Source: Haliclystus octoradiatus
Lineage: Eukaryota; Cnidaria; Staurozoa; Stauromedusae; Haliclystidae
Direction: 5' to 3'
Assembly (NCBI GenBank): GCA_916610825.1
Contig: OU744450.1
Location: 682,001 to 746,000 of the forward strand
DNA: 64,000 nt
Positions 53,801-64,000 of the stretch are shown in pieces. How positions within the stretch are numbered: position 1 is the first letter of the stretch; each line of letters opens with the position of its first letter. Made by a program: the position numbers and the translations under genes. Under the pieces are notes generated by a model. The model ran no database searches and was not told where the DNA came from. It saw only the letters and a list, made by a program, of their open reading frames with translations.

Positions 53801-56800
53801 AGTAACGCTCTTCTTGCGTAGGCCCATTTGTAAGCCTCCACAAACTTATGAAACGTGTCTGCCTTTTTGGCGTCCGTTGAAAGATCAGCCATCTTGAAGT
53901 TATATCCTGGAAAAGAAATATCGATGGAAATTCGCTCTTTTGAGACATATGGGGCCCAACTCCAAGAGCAGAGTGGGGTTTCCCTGGGAGAACACAGATA
54001 ATGTCACAGGGGGATAGGGATGTGACCCTGAGAATTACTTCCTAAATCAGGGGTTCTCACTTTTAGGAATGTACGACTCAATCAAGTTCTGAAGAAAAAT
54101 CATCAAATTACAGAAATTTTCATGAACATTTCAAAGACACATGCAAATTTAAAGTCCATTGACTCGTCATGAACTGTTTACAGGGGCAGATGATATAACT
54201 GAAACCCACAACTCATACGCAGACCTCCTTTGCATGAAAATAAAATCATCGCTGCTGGTCTTCTTTACTGCGTGACAAAATCTTTTCAAACTTAAAATTG
54301 AAGATTCCGCATAATTTTACTTTCTAAGAATTTGATACTCATAAAGGTCAATCAGCAGGTAAAAAACGAATAGCACCAAAAGAGGCACGTATATGACCCT
54401 TATAATGAGTTGATACCCGCCGGGGCGTCCAATGTCTAAACCATGTTTGAATGCAAACAGTTAAATGCCAATTCCAAAAGGCAAATCGTTCAAAAATGAA
54501 ATATTTATAAACCTGAACTCTGTTGATATTCAACAGCGAATGTAGTGATTCGTGCCAGGATCTTTCATGAATGTTTATTGATTATATTAATCAGAGATTC
54601 AATTATGGCAGTTACATGATTTCCACAATTACCAAATTACTGTGTACGTACCTCTTAGAATATTAAGGATCATTATGAGTACTGCCCCACTAGACGGCGG
54701 GGGCATGGCATTGATTGTCAGTCCCTGTAAATCACTCTTTAAGACATCTCTTTCTTCCACTTTGTAATTTTGCATATCTTCAAATGTTATTATACCACCG
54801 TTATCAGTTATGTCTTTGGCAATTTGTGTAGCGATTGAACCATTATAGAATGAATGTGGGTCATTTGCAATCGTTCTTAATGTAGTAGCTAGCTCTGGAT
54901 TTTTCAGCGTGTCACCCTTAACTAGAAATTTGCCATTTTTGAAAAGTAAACTTCTATAAGTTACAAGAAAATAAACACATCTCAATTATTCAATACAAAT
55001 TCAAAGTCACTAATCCTGAATGAAAGATAATAAGAAATAATTTCTTCCAGCTTATTTAGCATCCTCTACTATTAGGCGGTCACTATACTTTTGTTATGAT
55101 ATGATATGATATGATATATTTTAGTCGGTAAAGATCAATACTAACTGTCAGATAGAGGAAGATGTTAGCCTTCACTTACATATAGCCGTAAAATACATAT
55201 TACTAAGTTTAAAACACATAGTTATAAGTATTGAATTTAAAGGCAATGGAAAATTAACATTTACAATGCTTTAATAAATCAATTGCATCTAATCTTGATT
55301 TGAAGGTTGCCAACGTTGGTGCAATTACAATTTCGTTTGGTAGGTCGTTCCACCACGAAATGACTTGTGAACAGAAAAAGTTGAAATATTAAAGCATTTT
55401 GGTACCTTCATTTCAAAATTCCAAAATAAAGTTTAGGGCCTATTCTTGGTGAGATTTAAGGCTACCAGAGAATGCGCTTCAAAATGAATCCATTTAGCTG
55501 TGCGGTTGAGTGATTTTTTTGGCTGTGGACGATTCCATAACGATTTTAACTTATGTTAAGATTTGAACATTTCAGGGTAATATGTCTTTTTTACTATTTG
55601 GGATATCTTTTTGTGATCAGAAAGTTTTTATGGTCATTCCGCCAAAGTTCTTTTGCAAGATTCCATCGAAGCGAAATTGAAGTCAATCCCCCCTCCCGTA
55701 AATGCTCACTTGCTAAATCTTGTTCACTTCTTGAGCATCAGCGCATGTTCACCTTACGCGATACATTTGTTAAATTGTTATTATTCGATTAAGTGCACAT
55801 TGTTACTTCATATCTCATATAGTATATCGACCACTTACTTCATTCCTGGATTAGCGAGAATCTGATCTTTCGTGCCTTGAATAGCCTCGTCGACAGGATG
55901 TGTAATCTCGAATCCATCTTCAGCTAATTTTGCACTCGGTTCGAATAGATCTTTCCATGGTAACATCCCGTATTTCTGATGTACCATGTAGAGACCCTTG
56001 ATTTCACCGGGAATAGCAATTGCGAGACCCCCTAAAAAATACAAAACAATTTCAAAATGGAAATAGGTAATGTATAGCTTGCATTTTAATTCATCGGGGG
56101 TTACACATTCAGTCCCAGTCTTTATACGAGTCCTATCCATTAATAGGTCGTTGAAATATTTGCGATGAAGGCCGTTCCATTAATTAAAACAATCTGGCCT
56201 TCAAATTTGGCTGTTGCAAGCTGTCTTTGAAATTGAGCAAGCCTCTTTGGAGTTCCTTGTTATTTTCTAATTTCTCATTTTTAACAGTCTCTACTAGTTC
56301 TATTGAATTCACTTTTTACACCTTATTCAAAAACGACATGATTGATAGCATGTAAAGGAGGCCAGGGGTCAAGTAAACACCCACCTACTCTAGAAGAGGT
56401 TCCATTCTTTAAATACATGGTTTGATTGGCAGCCGACGGAGCAGTCTCACGGTAGTCATATGCCTTTGCAATTTTATTTGCATAGACAATCATGAACCCG
56501 CCGCCGCCAATCCCGGTTGAGTGCACATTGACCACGCCCACACACAGTAAGCATGCGATCGCAGCATCCACGGCACTCCCTCTGTTCTTCAGAATATCAC
56601 GACCAATCTCTGAACATTTTGGATTATCAGTCGCTACAGCTGCTTTTGTATATTTCTCAGCCTCATTTCCAGTTAGAGTTGACTTGGTGCTTGCGTTGTC
56701 ATCGTCATCCTTGCTAGCTAGTACTATCGCCAAGATAACCACGATGACAATAACGACAGCAACTGCCGCAACCACGATCAATTTCGTCTTTTGTTTACTG

Positions 56801-59800
56801 TAACAAAATCAAATTCGAATTACAAGTCGATGTATCCATGCAATTGTAGCAAATAGCTGATATAAAAATGTACGAACAGATGATAACCAAGGGAGAGGGG
56901 GGTACATTCATGCATGAACTATGTGGGGATGGGTTTCTTTTCTGGGTACCATTTTGGCATCATGTTGGCAATGTTGGGGCATGAAACTTTCAATTTTGGA
57001 GTCCTACTTAGAAATTCTGGTTTCTAGCTGTGAAATTAGATTTACTTCTTGCTGTGAGGCGCCAAAATAGCGATATTGAATGCGAAAGTCAGGAAAATAT
57101 CAAGTCTCAATAAACTTGTGAATTTTTTTTTCGGCATACCCCTGTATAGAAAGTACGAGGGTAAACCCCGGTGTAGCTTTTTAGGAAAGATTTTTTAAAA
57201 TAGCAGCCACTGAAGATAGCCATACAACTTGAGACATTCATGATTGAAAAGGACGTTCAAAATTAGGAATGATTACTTTGACTTGATTGTAAAATTGGAA
57301 ACATTGTTCTTTGTTGAAAAGACAGAAAAACAGAAAATGCGATTCATCATCAATCTCTCCTCTGCTACAAAACACACACACCCTCGATTCAGGCGGCTCA
57401 TTGTTATAACGCCCATTTCGGATTCTTAGGTTATGGGCACTGATTCTCAATTTTGTAACAGCATTTCGAGATGCATTATCTTCTAGATTTAAATAATATT
57501 CCTTGTAAAAGCCATGTGTGATTTCTCTACACAGATTTAACTGGTTAGTCAGAATTACATTATTATTTAATAGTGTTTGTTCGAACATTCATAAATTCTA
57601 GTTTGTATTCTTCTAATAGAATAGATTATTGTTGATTACCGTTATTAGTTTATTTATATTCCGCGATTCTTTCAGATCTATATTTATCAAGATTGAATAA
57701 GCAACACCTAACTTTAATGTAACAAAATTTTGACACGAGATAGCCAAGATTTCCCTGACTGCAATGATAGCTCGCCAAAAGCCTTGTAAATCGGAGAATA
57801 ATTATCGGCGGACAATAATCGAAAAAGGTATTTGAGCATATTGCATTTGAGATCAATTAATTGCTACTGGAAAAAAAGATAGCTCCCCTCTGCCGGCCAT
57901 GTTACTAGAGTTGCGGCGTATGGTTTTTGAGATTTTATTTAGTAGCAAGCAATATTCTTAATCAAAGGGTTGTTATTATCATGTCTGATAGAATCTCCCC
58001 CAGACCTCATCTGCGTAAAGAAAAAATAGTTTTATGATACTTGTCTATATTGATTTGTAAATTTCGACAAAATGAGTAATGAGTAATTTTGTTTCAGGGA
58101 TGAGTAATTCAGAAAATGTGTTACCGAAAACCAAGCCTTTTCTGCTTTTTAGCAGAGCTTCTTAATACCGAAAGATTGTTTTCCCGAAATATGAGATGTA
58201 AAACCAAGATAATTATAGGATGGAACAATTTACAGGATCTTGTTATCAACGTAAAAGTTTGGATATTGCATAGTTGAAGATTGTTGAAAAAGCATAGCCT
58301 TCGATGTGTAATGATTGATATTCAATATCTATTGTTGGCAAAATATAGAGACGTAAGACAACGTTGGTGTCCTTTAGGGTTTCGGAAAATAAAACAATAT
58401 CTTCGGCAAACAAATGACAATAGATTTTTTGGAATCGGATTTGTGTAGTTGCATGAAAGATTTTTTGCAAGATCGTTTATAAAAATATTAAAAAGGGTTG
58501 GACTGAGTACGCAACCTACGGACTCCGATTGACGTAAAAAAATTCATCTGTTAGTAAGTTGTTATCAATCAAAGATGCGGTGTTAATTCGATTAGCTTGA
58601 AAAATGAGCCACCTAGTTTTGGGGATGACAATAATGAAACATGGCAAACCGAATCAAAAGCTTTCTCAAGGTCAATAAAGCTCAATAAGGAATATCAATA
58701 AGGAATTTAGTTTGTTGTTGCTCGTAGTGTACTTAGAAATGAGGATTTTCAAACTGAAAAGATGATCAGCTGTTCGTTTATCTGGTTGGAATCCAGCTTG
58801 TAAATTACTAATGATATTATTATCGATTAAGAAATTGGAAACTCTAAAGCGAAAAATGATGTTCGTGTATTGGTAATCAAGTTGAAATTTTGAATCAAAT
58901 TTAGGGCAATTTTGAGACGAAAATTTGATATTACAGTACTGAAGCTCAAAAATATGCAAATACCACGCCTTTTGCCTGGCAAAGTGCCTATTCCGTCGGA
59001 AAAAACTGTTAAATACCCCCCGGTCAGACGCATGCGGCTTTCGTTGCATCTATACCCCCCGTCCTCATTGAATACGCTAAGATGGCTGATCAATAAACGA
59101 TGACAATGATGATATAGAAAAGATGAAAATAAGGTAAGCTGTTGAAATTTGGTACAAAGATTACCGGCGCAACCGCGATCTGCGAAGAACTACTGAGGCG
59201 AACTCAACCAGACGATGCGCACTTCTTAACAATTGAGACTTTCAAATTAGAATGGAAAGTTTTTTCAAGAGCCATTGAAAATTAAAATCCATGATACTGT
59301 ATTCTCGGTTGCTAGGCTTAGTATCGTCCTCATTCTCCTTCTTATTACTCGTGTGGTCGTCTGTTATAGCCTGAGCCCGACACACTAGTTTAGGTCATTC
59401 AGTTCCCAGTGAGTTTCACAGGCCCTAGTGTGATTAATCCACTTCGCTCTTATTATTATTCTTAGTTCTACCAAGTTAAATTTAGTTTTAAAGCGAAATA
59501 TTGTGCGTGCTAGACTCAAATGAAAATTAAGCAGTTCAACAAATTAATTGGAATGCAAAATTGTTTTGAAGTCATGGCAACTATCAGAAGTTTGGTGCTT
59601 AGTACATTAGTACATGCCACTAATGTTTGAGCAACTGTTCAATTGTTGACGTTCAAACACTCCACTGTTGTTTGGCATTGCGGACACAATAATGGATTAA
59701 ATTATTTACATTTGGGCTTCCTAAACAACCAGATTGGATCAATAAGACTTTCAGTACAATGTTGCATTTTAAAGTCAGGCTGAAATAGTCCCTGAAACGC

Positions 59801-60984
59801 TACGCTCGAACGAACGGACAACAGCCTGCCGGTATTTTTATTTAAAATAATTACTAGATAATTAATTAATATACAGAGTAGCAACTATATTGAGACCTTC
59901 GATAGCCTGTGATACAAGCATTACATTATTTTATTCCAAAATATTTATCGAAAAGTCGGAACAAATGTTCACGTAAAGAATGTATTAGCGCCAAAAACGG
60001 GGCCAAACAGCCTAAAACCATACCCAGCTTTTGTCAGTCAGATTATTTAATAATCTATCTAGCTAGTTCCAAGGCGTTTTTCGTTTCAAGGTTGAAATGG
60101 CAACAGTTTTAAAATTTCGGTAGAAGTACCATAATCATCATAATCATCTTGCAGTCTCTGACCTACAAGGGGACTAGAAGGGGACTAGAAGTCACTGGAG
60201 CGAACTGCAAATAAAACTTAAGTCGAAAAAATCAGTGGACATGACGGCTATTTGGACAAGGACGAAACGACATCTATGTTGCAGAAAGCGACAAAAAATC
60301 AAAGAAAAATTCAGAATAAAACTGGTTTTGAAAATGACAAACTTTCATTGATTCTAAACCCCATGAAAGCAGTATACTGCCCTCCCACAGAAGATACAAT
60401 ACCATGCAGTATTCGTTGAAGCTTGTGTGCAGCTAAAAAGGTGTAAGAGTTTATATATATAGAGAGGTCTGAAAGGAAATCAACATATCACTGTATCGAT
60501 TGGTGAGAGGCGTCGTTTTTGCACAGTAACAAATAACAAAGAAATCAAAACTGTCTTTCAGCAGGTCTGTTCTTCATCGTTGTTCAAAATCTGATCTGTG
60601 ACGAATTAAACACAGACTTCGTGTGAATAAATAAATGGGCAGTTTCCCAACCCAAGCAATATTCAGTACACGAACTAAAGCAGGAAGGAAAGTAAATACG
60701 TGGAAATATTGGATCTATCAGAAACCCTTTAATTATGATATCATGATGATTAATTAATGATATCATAGTTCAAGGAAAACAACATCAGATTGCTAATCGA
60801 TCTGAAATAGTTCAAATAGGTCAATCGATCGATTTTGTGGTCATCATTTGAAATTATAGTCGTTGTCCAGAACAACATGGAAAACGAATTCTAGTGATAA
60901 AACCATTCATCAAAAGTGGAGCACATGCTGTAATTTAATGTCCGGAAATCAATCAATCAAATAGTGAATTAAGACATACCTCAT
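50865..60984 (-). CDS. GGT-F: gamma-glutamyltranspeptidase, canonical pocket
   Basis: Exons in transcript order: 60984-60980 (inferred), 56797-56385, 56031-55839, 54953-54652, 53906-53761, 52844-52657, 52484-52244, 51137-50865. Sum 587 codons (586 aa). The exon at 56797 starts in mid-codon right after TTACAG and encodes KQKTKL followed by a hydrophobic anchor, so an upstream exon is required. ATGAG followed by GTATGT at 60984-60980 supplies exactly the needed phase and a Met, but this 5-nt coding exon is an inference. Arg lies in RETAP, predicted nucleophile Thr394 in GTSH, then TSTIN, NNEMDDF and SSMCP: all donor-binding residues match human GGT1. It is a type II membrane protein, likely an active glutathione-handling ectoenzyme. 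The long first intron contains a MITE and LINE relics. Confidence 0.85.
51236..51592. mobile_element. MITE with GGGGCCA termini in GGT-F intron 6
   Basis: The left end GGGGCCAACCAAAAAGTA and the complement of the right end, GGGGCCATCCATAAAGTA, match over about 26 bp with four mismatches. No coding potential. Confidence 0.65.
51881..52205. mobile_element. MITE with poly-G/TAACTCC termini in GGT-F intron 6
   Basis: The left end has ACTCC, a G tract, then TAACTCCA. The right end is its imperfect inverse (GGAGTTACC, C tract, GGGACT). Both continue inward with GGGACG and GTGCCACTTT. The body consists of AT-rich repeated TTTGG(G)TA motifs. It ends about 40 bp from exon 52484-52244. A remnant lies at 19155-19197. 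Confidence 0.7.
55095..55450 (-). mobile_element. 5'-truncated LINE 3' end
   Basis: The minus strand encodes QVISWWNDLPNEIV and LATFKSRLDAIDLL to a stop at 55254, the usual LINE C-terminal pattern. A 3' UTR and a (GATAT)n-type tail follow at about 55097-55122. Lies in GGT-F intron 2, between exons 54953-54652 and 56031-55839. Confidence 0.65.
56893..57178. mobile_element. Degenerate MITE-like element
   Basis: A G-rich left end (GGGAGAGGGGGGTAC) and a right end with AGTACGAGGGTAAACCCCGG form loose inverted repeats, with GGGTACCATTTTGGCATC inside. Resembles other GTAC/GGGG nonautonomous elements in this window. The boundaries are approximate. Confidence 0.4.
57238..59090 (-). pseudogene. Degenerate LINE reverse transcriptase
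   Basis: In transcript order: an RT finger/palm segment (LQAGFQPDKRTADHLF near 58800), FIDLEKAFDSV-like sequence near 58670, GCVLSPTLFNIFINDL near 58500, LFAEDIVLFSE (the catalytic YADD region, with one Asp changed to Glu) near 58400, and a C-terminal Cys/His region (CVFCSRGEIDDESHFLFFC) in the 57238-57588 frame. Several frame breaks and stops separate these blocks, so it is a relic. Lies in the first intron of GGT-F. Confidence 0.75.
59100..60979. other. GGT-F first intron, remaining part
   Basis: No protein-coding signature. Contains a short direct duplication AGGGGACTAGA near 60170. If the inferred first exon is wrong, this is intergenic. Confidence 0.4.
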
Positions 60985-61495
60985 TCTGGCCTGGATAACG
61001 ACGCTCGTCCGATGTTAAATCACAAATGATGACATTCTGTATATTTCACGAGTGTGTGTGCATAGTTACTGTGAACTGCATGCGCTGGTTCTTTTGTCTG
61101 ATGGTGACAATAGCTCACCAGGGGGCAAATGACATTTACACGCTTTCCTCATTGTAATTTAGACGTCATCATCACTGTTTGGGTGTAATCAGATATCACA
61201 TGATTTGCAAATTGAAGATTAGATTAAAGATTCAACCAAAATATAATTACACAGGGCCTAAATAACACAGTTTCATGGACATGATTTAATTACTCGATGT
61301 CTGATTAAGGAGATCAAACTGGCGATTAACAATCGCCGTATGCTAAAGAAATTTCGGAACTGAGTTATAGATATACATTTAATCACAGACTTACACGGCA
61401 CAGCCACTTCGAATACCAAAACGTACTCCAACCTGAAAAGCGGATTACATTCCAGATCATCTGATGTATAGACTGTTATCCCGGGAGATTACAAT

Positions 61496-61675
61496 CAAAT
61501 GACAATAAGTACGGGGACAGTTTGTCTTTGAGGTGCTATTTTCTCTTTTAAAAAGGGTTCATGTATTTTGATGAAAAATGGAAACCAAATGACAATAATT
61601 ACGGGGACAGTTTGTCTTAGAGGTGCTGTTTTCTCTTTTAAAAAGGGTTCATGTATTTTGATGAAAAATGGAAAC
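61496..61675. repeat. 90-bp tandem duplication
   Basis: Two adjacent 90-bp units (61496-61585 and 61586-61675) that differ at only a few positions. Lies upstream of GGT-F and downstream of XBP1, a spacer that could hold regulatory sequence. Confidence 0.85.
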
Positions 61676-62199
61676 CGCCGTCACTCTATCTTGGGCATTA
61701 TACCTACCAACTCCTAGAGGGGGCTGCATAGCATTCGCAGTCAGAAAAACAATAAAGCAAATGTTGTTCTTTTCATGTCGTTCTCGATATCTCCAAGTAA
61801 TTGGACAGGATTAAAAACGACACTTGGACGTAATTCTAATGATATTGACTGATAAGTTTAAACCGGAACAGGGTCTAGAGAGCACTATCGGTTTAATCCT
61901 AATCTAACATAGTAACTACATGGTAACATAGCCTAAGCAAAACAATAGATTATAGAAAAATGTTAGATTTACAGGCTAGATGACAAAATCCAAGACTAAT
62001 TTTTATTCTTATGATTTGAGATATATATTTCCTTAAAGTTACTACACCCTCTTACTGTGACTAAATGTATTGATTATCAAATAATTCCCATTGATAACAA
62101 ACTGTCGATATTGTTTAAAATACTATGATAATGAATATTTACAAATTTAAATTTATCTCAATAAATTATTATAATTAATGATTCCAAATAATAATTTAC

Positions 62200-63815
62200 T
62201 CAGACAGCAATTAACGATGGAAATAACTCTGATAATGGTTCACTCCACGTATGTTCAGTAAAGGATGTATTACTTTGATCTAACATAAGCTCAATATCGA
62301 GACAGTCCGTACTTAACATTTCATTTTCGGGCTCGAACCCCACCACGCTTCCAAGATCTCCGCAGATTGACAATATGTCATCAATTTCCTCTCCAGAAAC
62401 GCTCTCTGACGGGGAAGGGATGCTGTCTGCAGACGTAAACTGCTCACTAGACGCACGGCTGTTGCTATTAAATCCTTCGTGTTTGATTTCGGAGGCATCC
62501 AAGAGCATAGTGCTTTCAGGCTGTTGTCTGTTACTTGTGAACTCAGCCAAGAGGTCGATGACGTCAGATTTGAACTCCTCAGCCAATTCATGATCAAAGC
62601 AAGAAGAAGAATCAGAGATTTCTGCTGCTGAGAAAAGAAGAGTGATGCATACTCTGTTGATTTTTCTTCTTGCTTGATCATAATATGGTCATGGTCGTTT
62701 ACTACTGGTGTCATTGGAATTGGAGATGCCACAGGCGTCAAAGGTGAATTATAATTTATTACTTCTTCATTTGCTGAAGGAGACGATGGTGGTGTTAGAC
62801 TTAAACGAGAGCGAAGGTCTACATTTTCTGTCGATAAACAATGAGCATGTGTTCGAAGGTCTTCGTTATTTCGCTTTAAATGTTTATTCTGAAATAAAGA
62901 ATGAAAACAATGTATTTATAGTTTGAAGTTGAGAATTCAAGAACAATTATTAGAAGTGATAGAAAAAAATATGTGTTGTGTTTCCAATGTGATCTCCAGA
63001 CAAGTGTACAAGTTGACTTGCAGACATTCTTCAAGGCAGCTTCGATTGATTCTAGTTTTTGAAGTTAATTCAGGTGTATGCATAAAGGCCCATTGAAGGC
63101 TTATCACTCAATTCTACTTTGGAATGAGAACCTTCTTCTTTAGAAATTCTACAGGTCATAAAATCGTGAAATAGGATAAATACTCCCTTGGTTACCATTA
63201 ACTCAATATTGCCCTATATTGGTTATCTGCAGAATATATTTTATTTAAATCTAAACAAAATTAAATAAATGTTTCGATATTGGAGAATATACAAAGTAAC
63301 AAAAACATAATTGTCTTGAAAAGTTAACTGACGGCCCAGGTCATAGATCATCTGATCATCCATGGATCACTTGAGATGCAAATAATGAAAAACAAATATA
63401 GGCTACATTTATTAGACTCACTTCACTTTCAAGTCGTAAAACTGTTTCTTCTAATTCTTGCATTCGAGTCTTTTTTCTGTCTCTAGCAGTTTGCGCTGCT
63501 ACGCGATTCTTTAATTTCCTGTAAGAACGTAAACATAATAATATTGAGTATTCGTGTCGAATAAGATGGCTGGTTTCAATGCTATAAATATTCGGCAGCT
63601 TCAGTTAACTAAATAAGTGCATAAATGCACATGGTCCACTAAATGAAATATAGCAATTCATCGAAATTTTACCTTCGCAAAATTCGTTCTTCTGGTGTCA
63701 AGTTATCCAATCTTTTTCGTTTTCTTGGTTGTCCATCTTCAAATGTTTGTGAACATTCGTCCAAGGAAGCGAACACTTTTTGACTGTCAACATTCCGTAG
63801 TTCGATAACACTCAT
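62200..63815 (-). CDS. XBP1: XBP1 bZIP transcription factor, two overlapping C-terminal frames
   Basis: Exons 63815-63673, 63518-63422 and 62888-62200, GT-AG borders. The N-terminus is followed by KRKRLDNLTPEERILRR and the basic region KLKNRVAAQTARDRKK, a near-perfect XBP1 signature, then a leucine zipper crossing into exon 3. The frame continues unspliced to a stop at 62313 (271 aa). A second frame, open to 62200, is acidic and ends with SELFPSLIAV, like the activation domain of spliced XBP1. Removing a segment of length 2 mod 3 (for example 23 or 26 nt) joins the two and gives about 300 aa. At about 62643-62627 a 5-bp stem TTTCT/AGAAA encloses the 7-nt loop CAGCAGC, which fits the IRE1 loop consensus CNGCNGN. 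I could not identify the partner hairpin. Role: unfolded-protein-response regulator. Confidence 0.93.
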
Positions 63816-63925
63816 TATGAGTTACGATAAATTTAGTTGTTGTGTATCTATATATATGGATAAACCACGAGGCACAACATCAGATGTGCTTTACAAGAAA
63901 CTGTATGACGCCAGCGTCAACGAAA
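63816..63925 (-). promoter_or_regulatory. XBP1 proximal promoter
   Basis: A TATATATAG-like TATA box (minus strand, about 63857-63848) lies about 35 bp before the Met. Further up are a CCACG/CGTGG core at about 63866-63870 (an ERSE-type half site) and a palindrome TGACGCCAGCGTCA at 63906-63919, made of two TGACG half sites. These fit stress-responsive bZIP or ATF6 control, but this is inference from short motifs. The 5' UTR would be very short. Confidence 0.45.
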
Positions 63926-64000
63926 AGGATATTTATTCATGGAAATAAGTTGGCTGACGAAACGGGAACAAAATTTTCTTGATCACCATCTTAATCGTGG

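Noticed and set aside
1-64000. CRISPR arrays, bacterial operons or phage genes
   Set aside because: No regular spacer-repeat arrays or prokaryotic gene layout; the window is intron-containing animal DNA.

Overview
This is AT-rich nuclear DNA from an animal. Genes are split by short GT-AG introns, and the window carries an XBP1-type bZIP gene, metazoan-style LINE, Ty3/Gypsy and hAT elements, tRNA-derived SINEs and many small inverted-repeat elements. Compact introns, high AT content and the repeat types suggest a marine invertebrate, perhaps a deuterostome such as a tunicate. The species cannot be fixed from sequence alone.

The backbone is a head-to-tail array of six gamma-glutamyltranspeptidase (GGT) genes, all on the minus strand: GGT-A (1399-5153), GGT-B (8608-11654), GGT-C (14111-16411), GGT-D (18692-21216), GGT-E (23733-35165) and GGT-F (50865-60984, including an inferred tiny first coding exon). 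I rebuilt every exon from splice signals. All six join into uninterrupted frames of 560-606 codons with the autocatalytic Thr intact. E and F have a membrane anchor and the usual glutamate-binding residues. A-D form a second class: they lack a visible anchor and share the same substitutions in the donor-binding pocket. A and B are a recent segmental duplication. A block from exon 3 to part of exon 4, including the intron between them, is nearly identical in A-D, which points to gene conversion.

Two places are heavily loaded with mobile DNA. Intron 2 of GGT-E holds a SINE and a LINE relic. The relic is split by a full-length Gypsy element (28382-33368) with seemingly identical 284-bp LTRs, a tRNA-Trp-type primer site and intact gag and pol frames. 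Between GGT-E and GGT-F lies a nest of three elements: an outer hAT-like pair of ends (36461-46594), a long-terminal-inverted-repeat element with 9-bp target duplications (37546-46417), and inside its left arm a complete hAT transposon with 6-bp target duplications (37947-41160) encoding a spliced BED-finger transposase of about 740 aa.

A dispersed repeat family carries a compact type-I hammerhead ribozyme motif in four copies (2456-2498 minus; 13044-13086, 25241-25283 and 49045-49085 plus). Stem I is conserved and the cleavage triplet varies only among the allowed forms. This is the strongest non-protein finding.

The right end holds XBP1 (62200-63815, minus). Its third exon is open in two overlapping frames, as expected of a transcript that changes frame by IRE1-mediated cytoplasmic splicing. 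The remaining spaces hold degenerate LINE 3' ends, palindromic MITE-like elements, microsatellites and unassigned AT-rich sequence.
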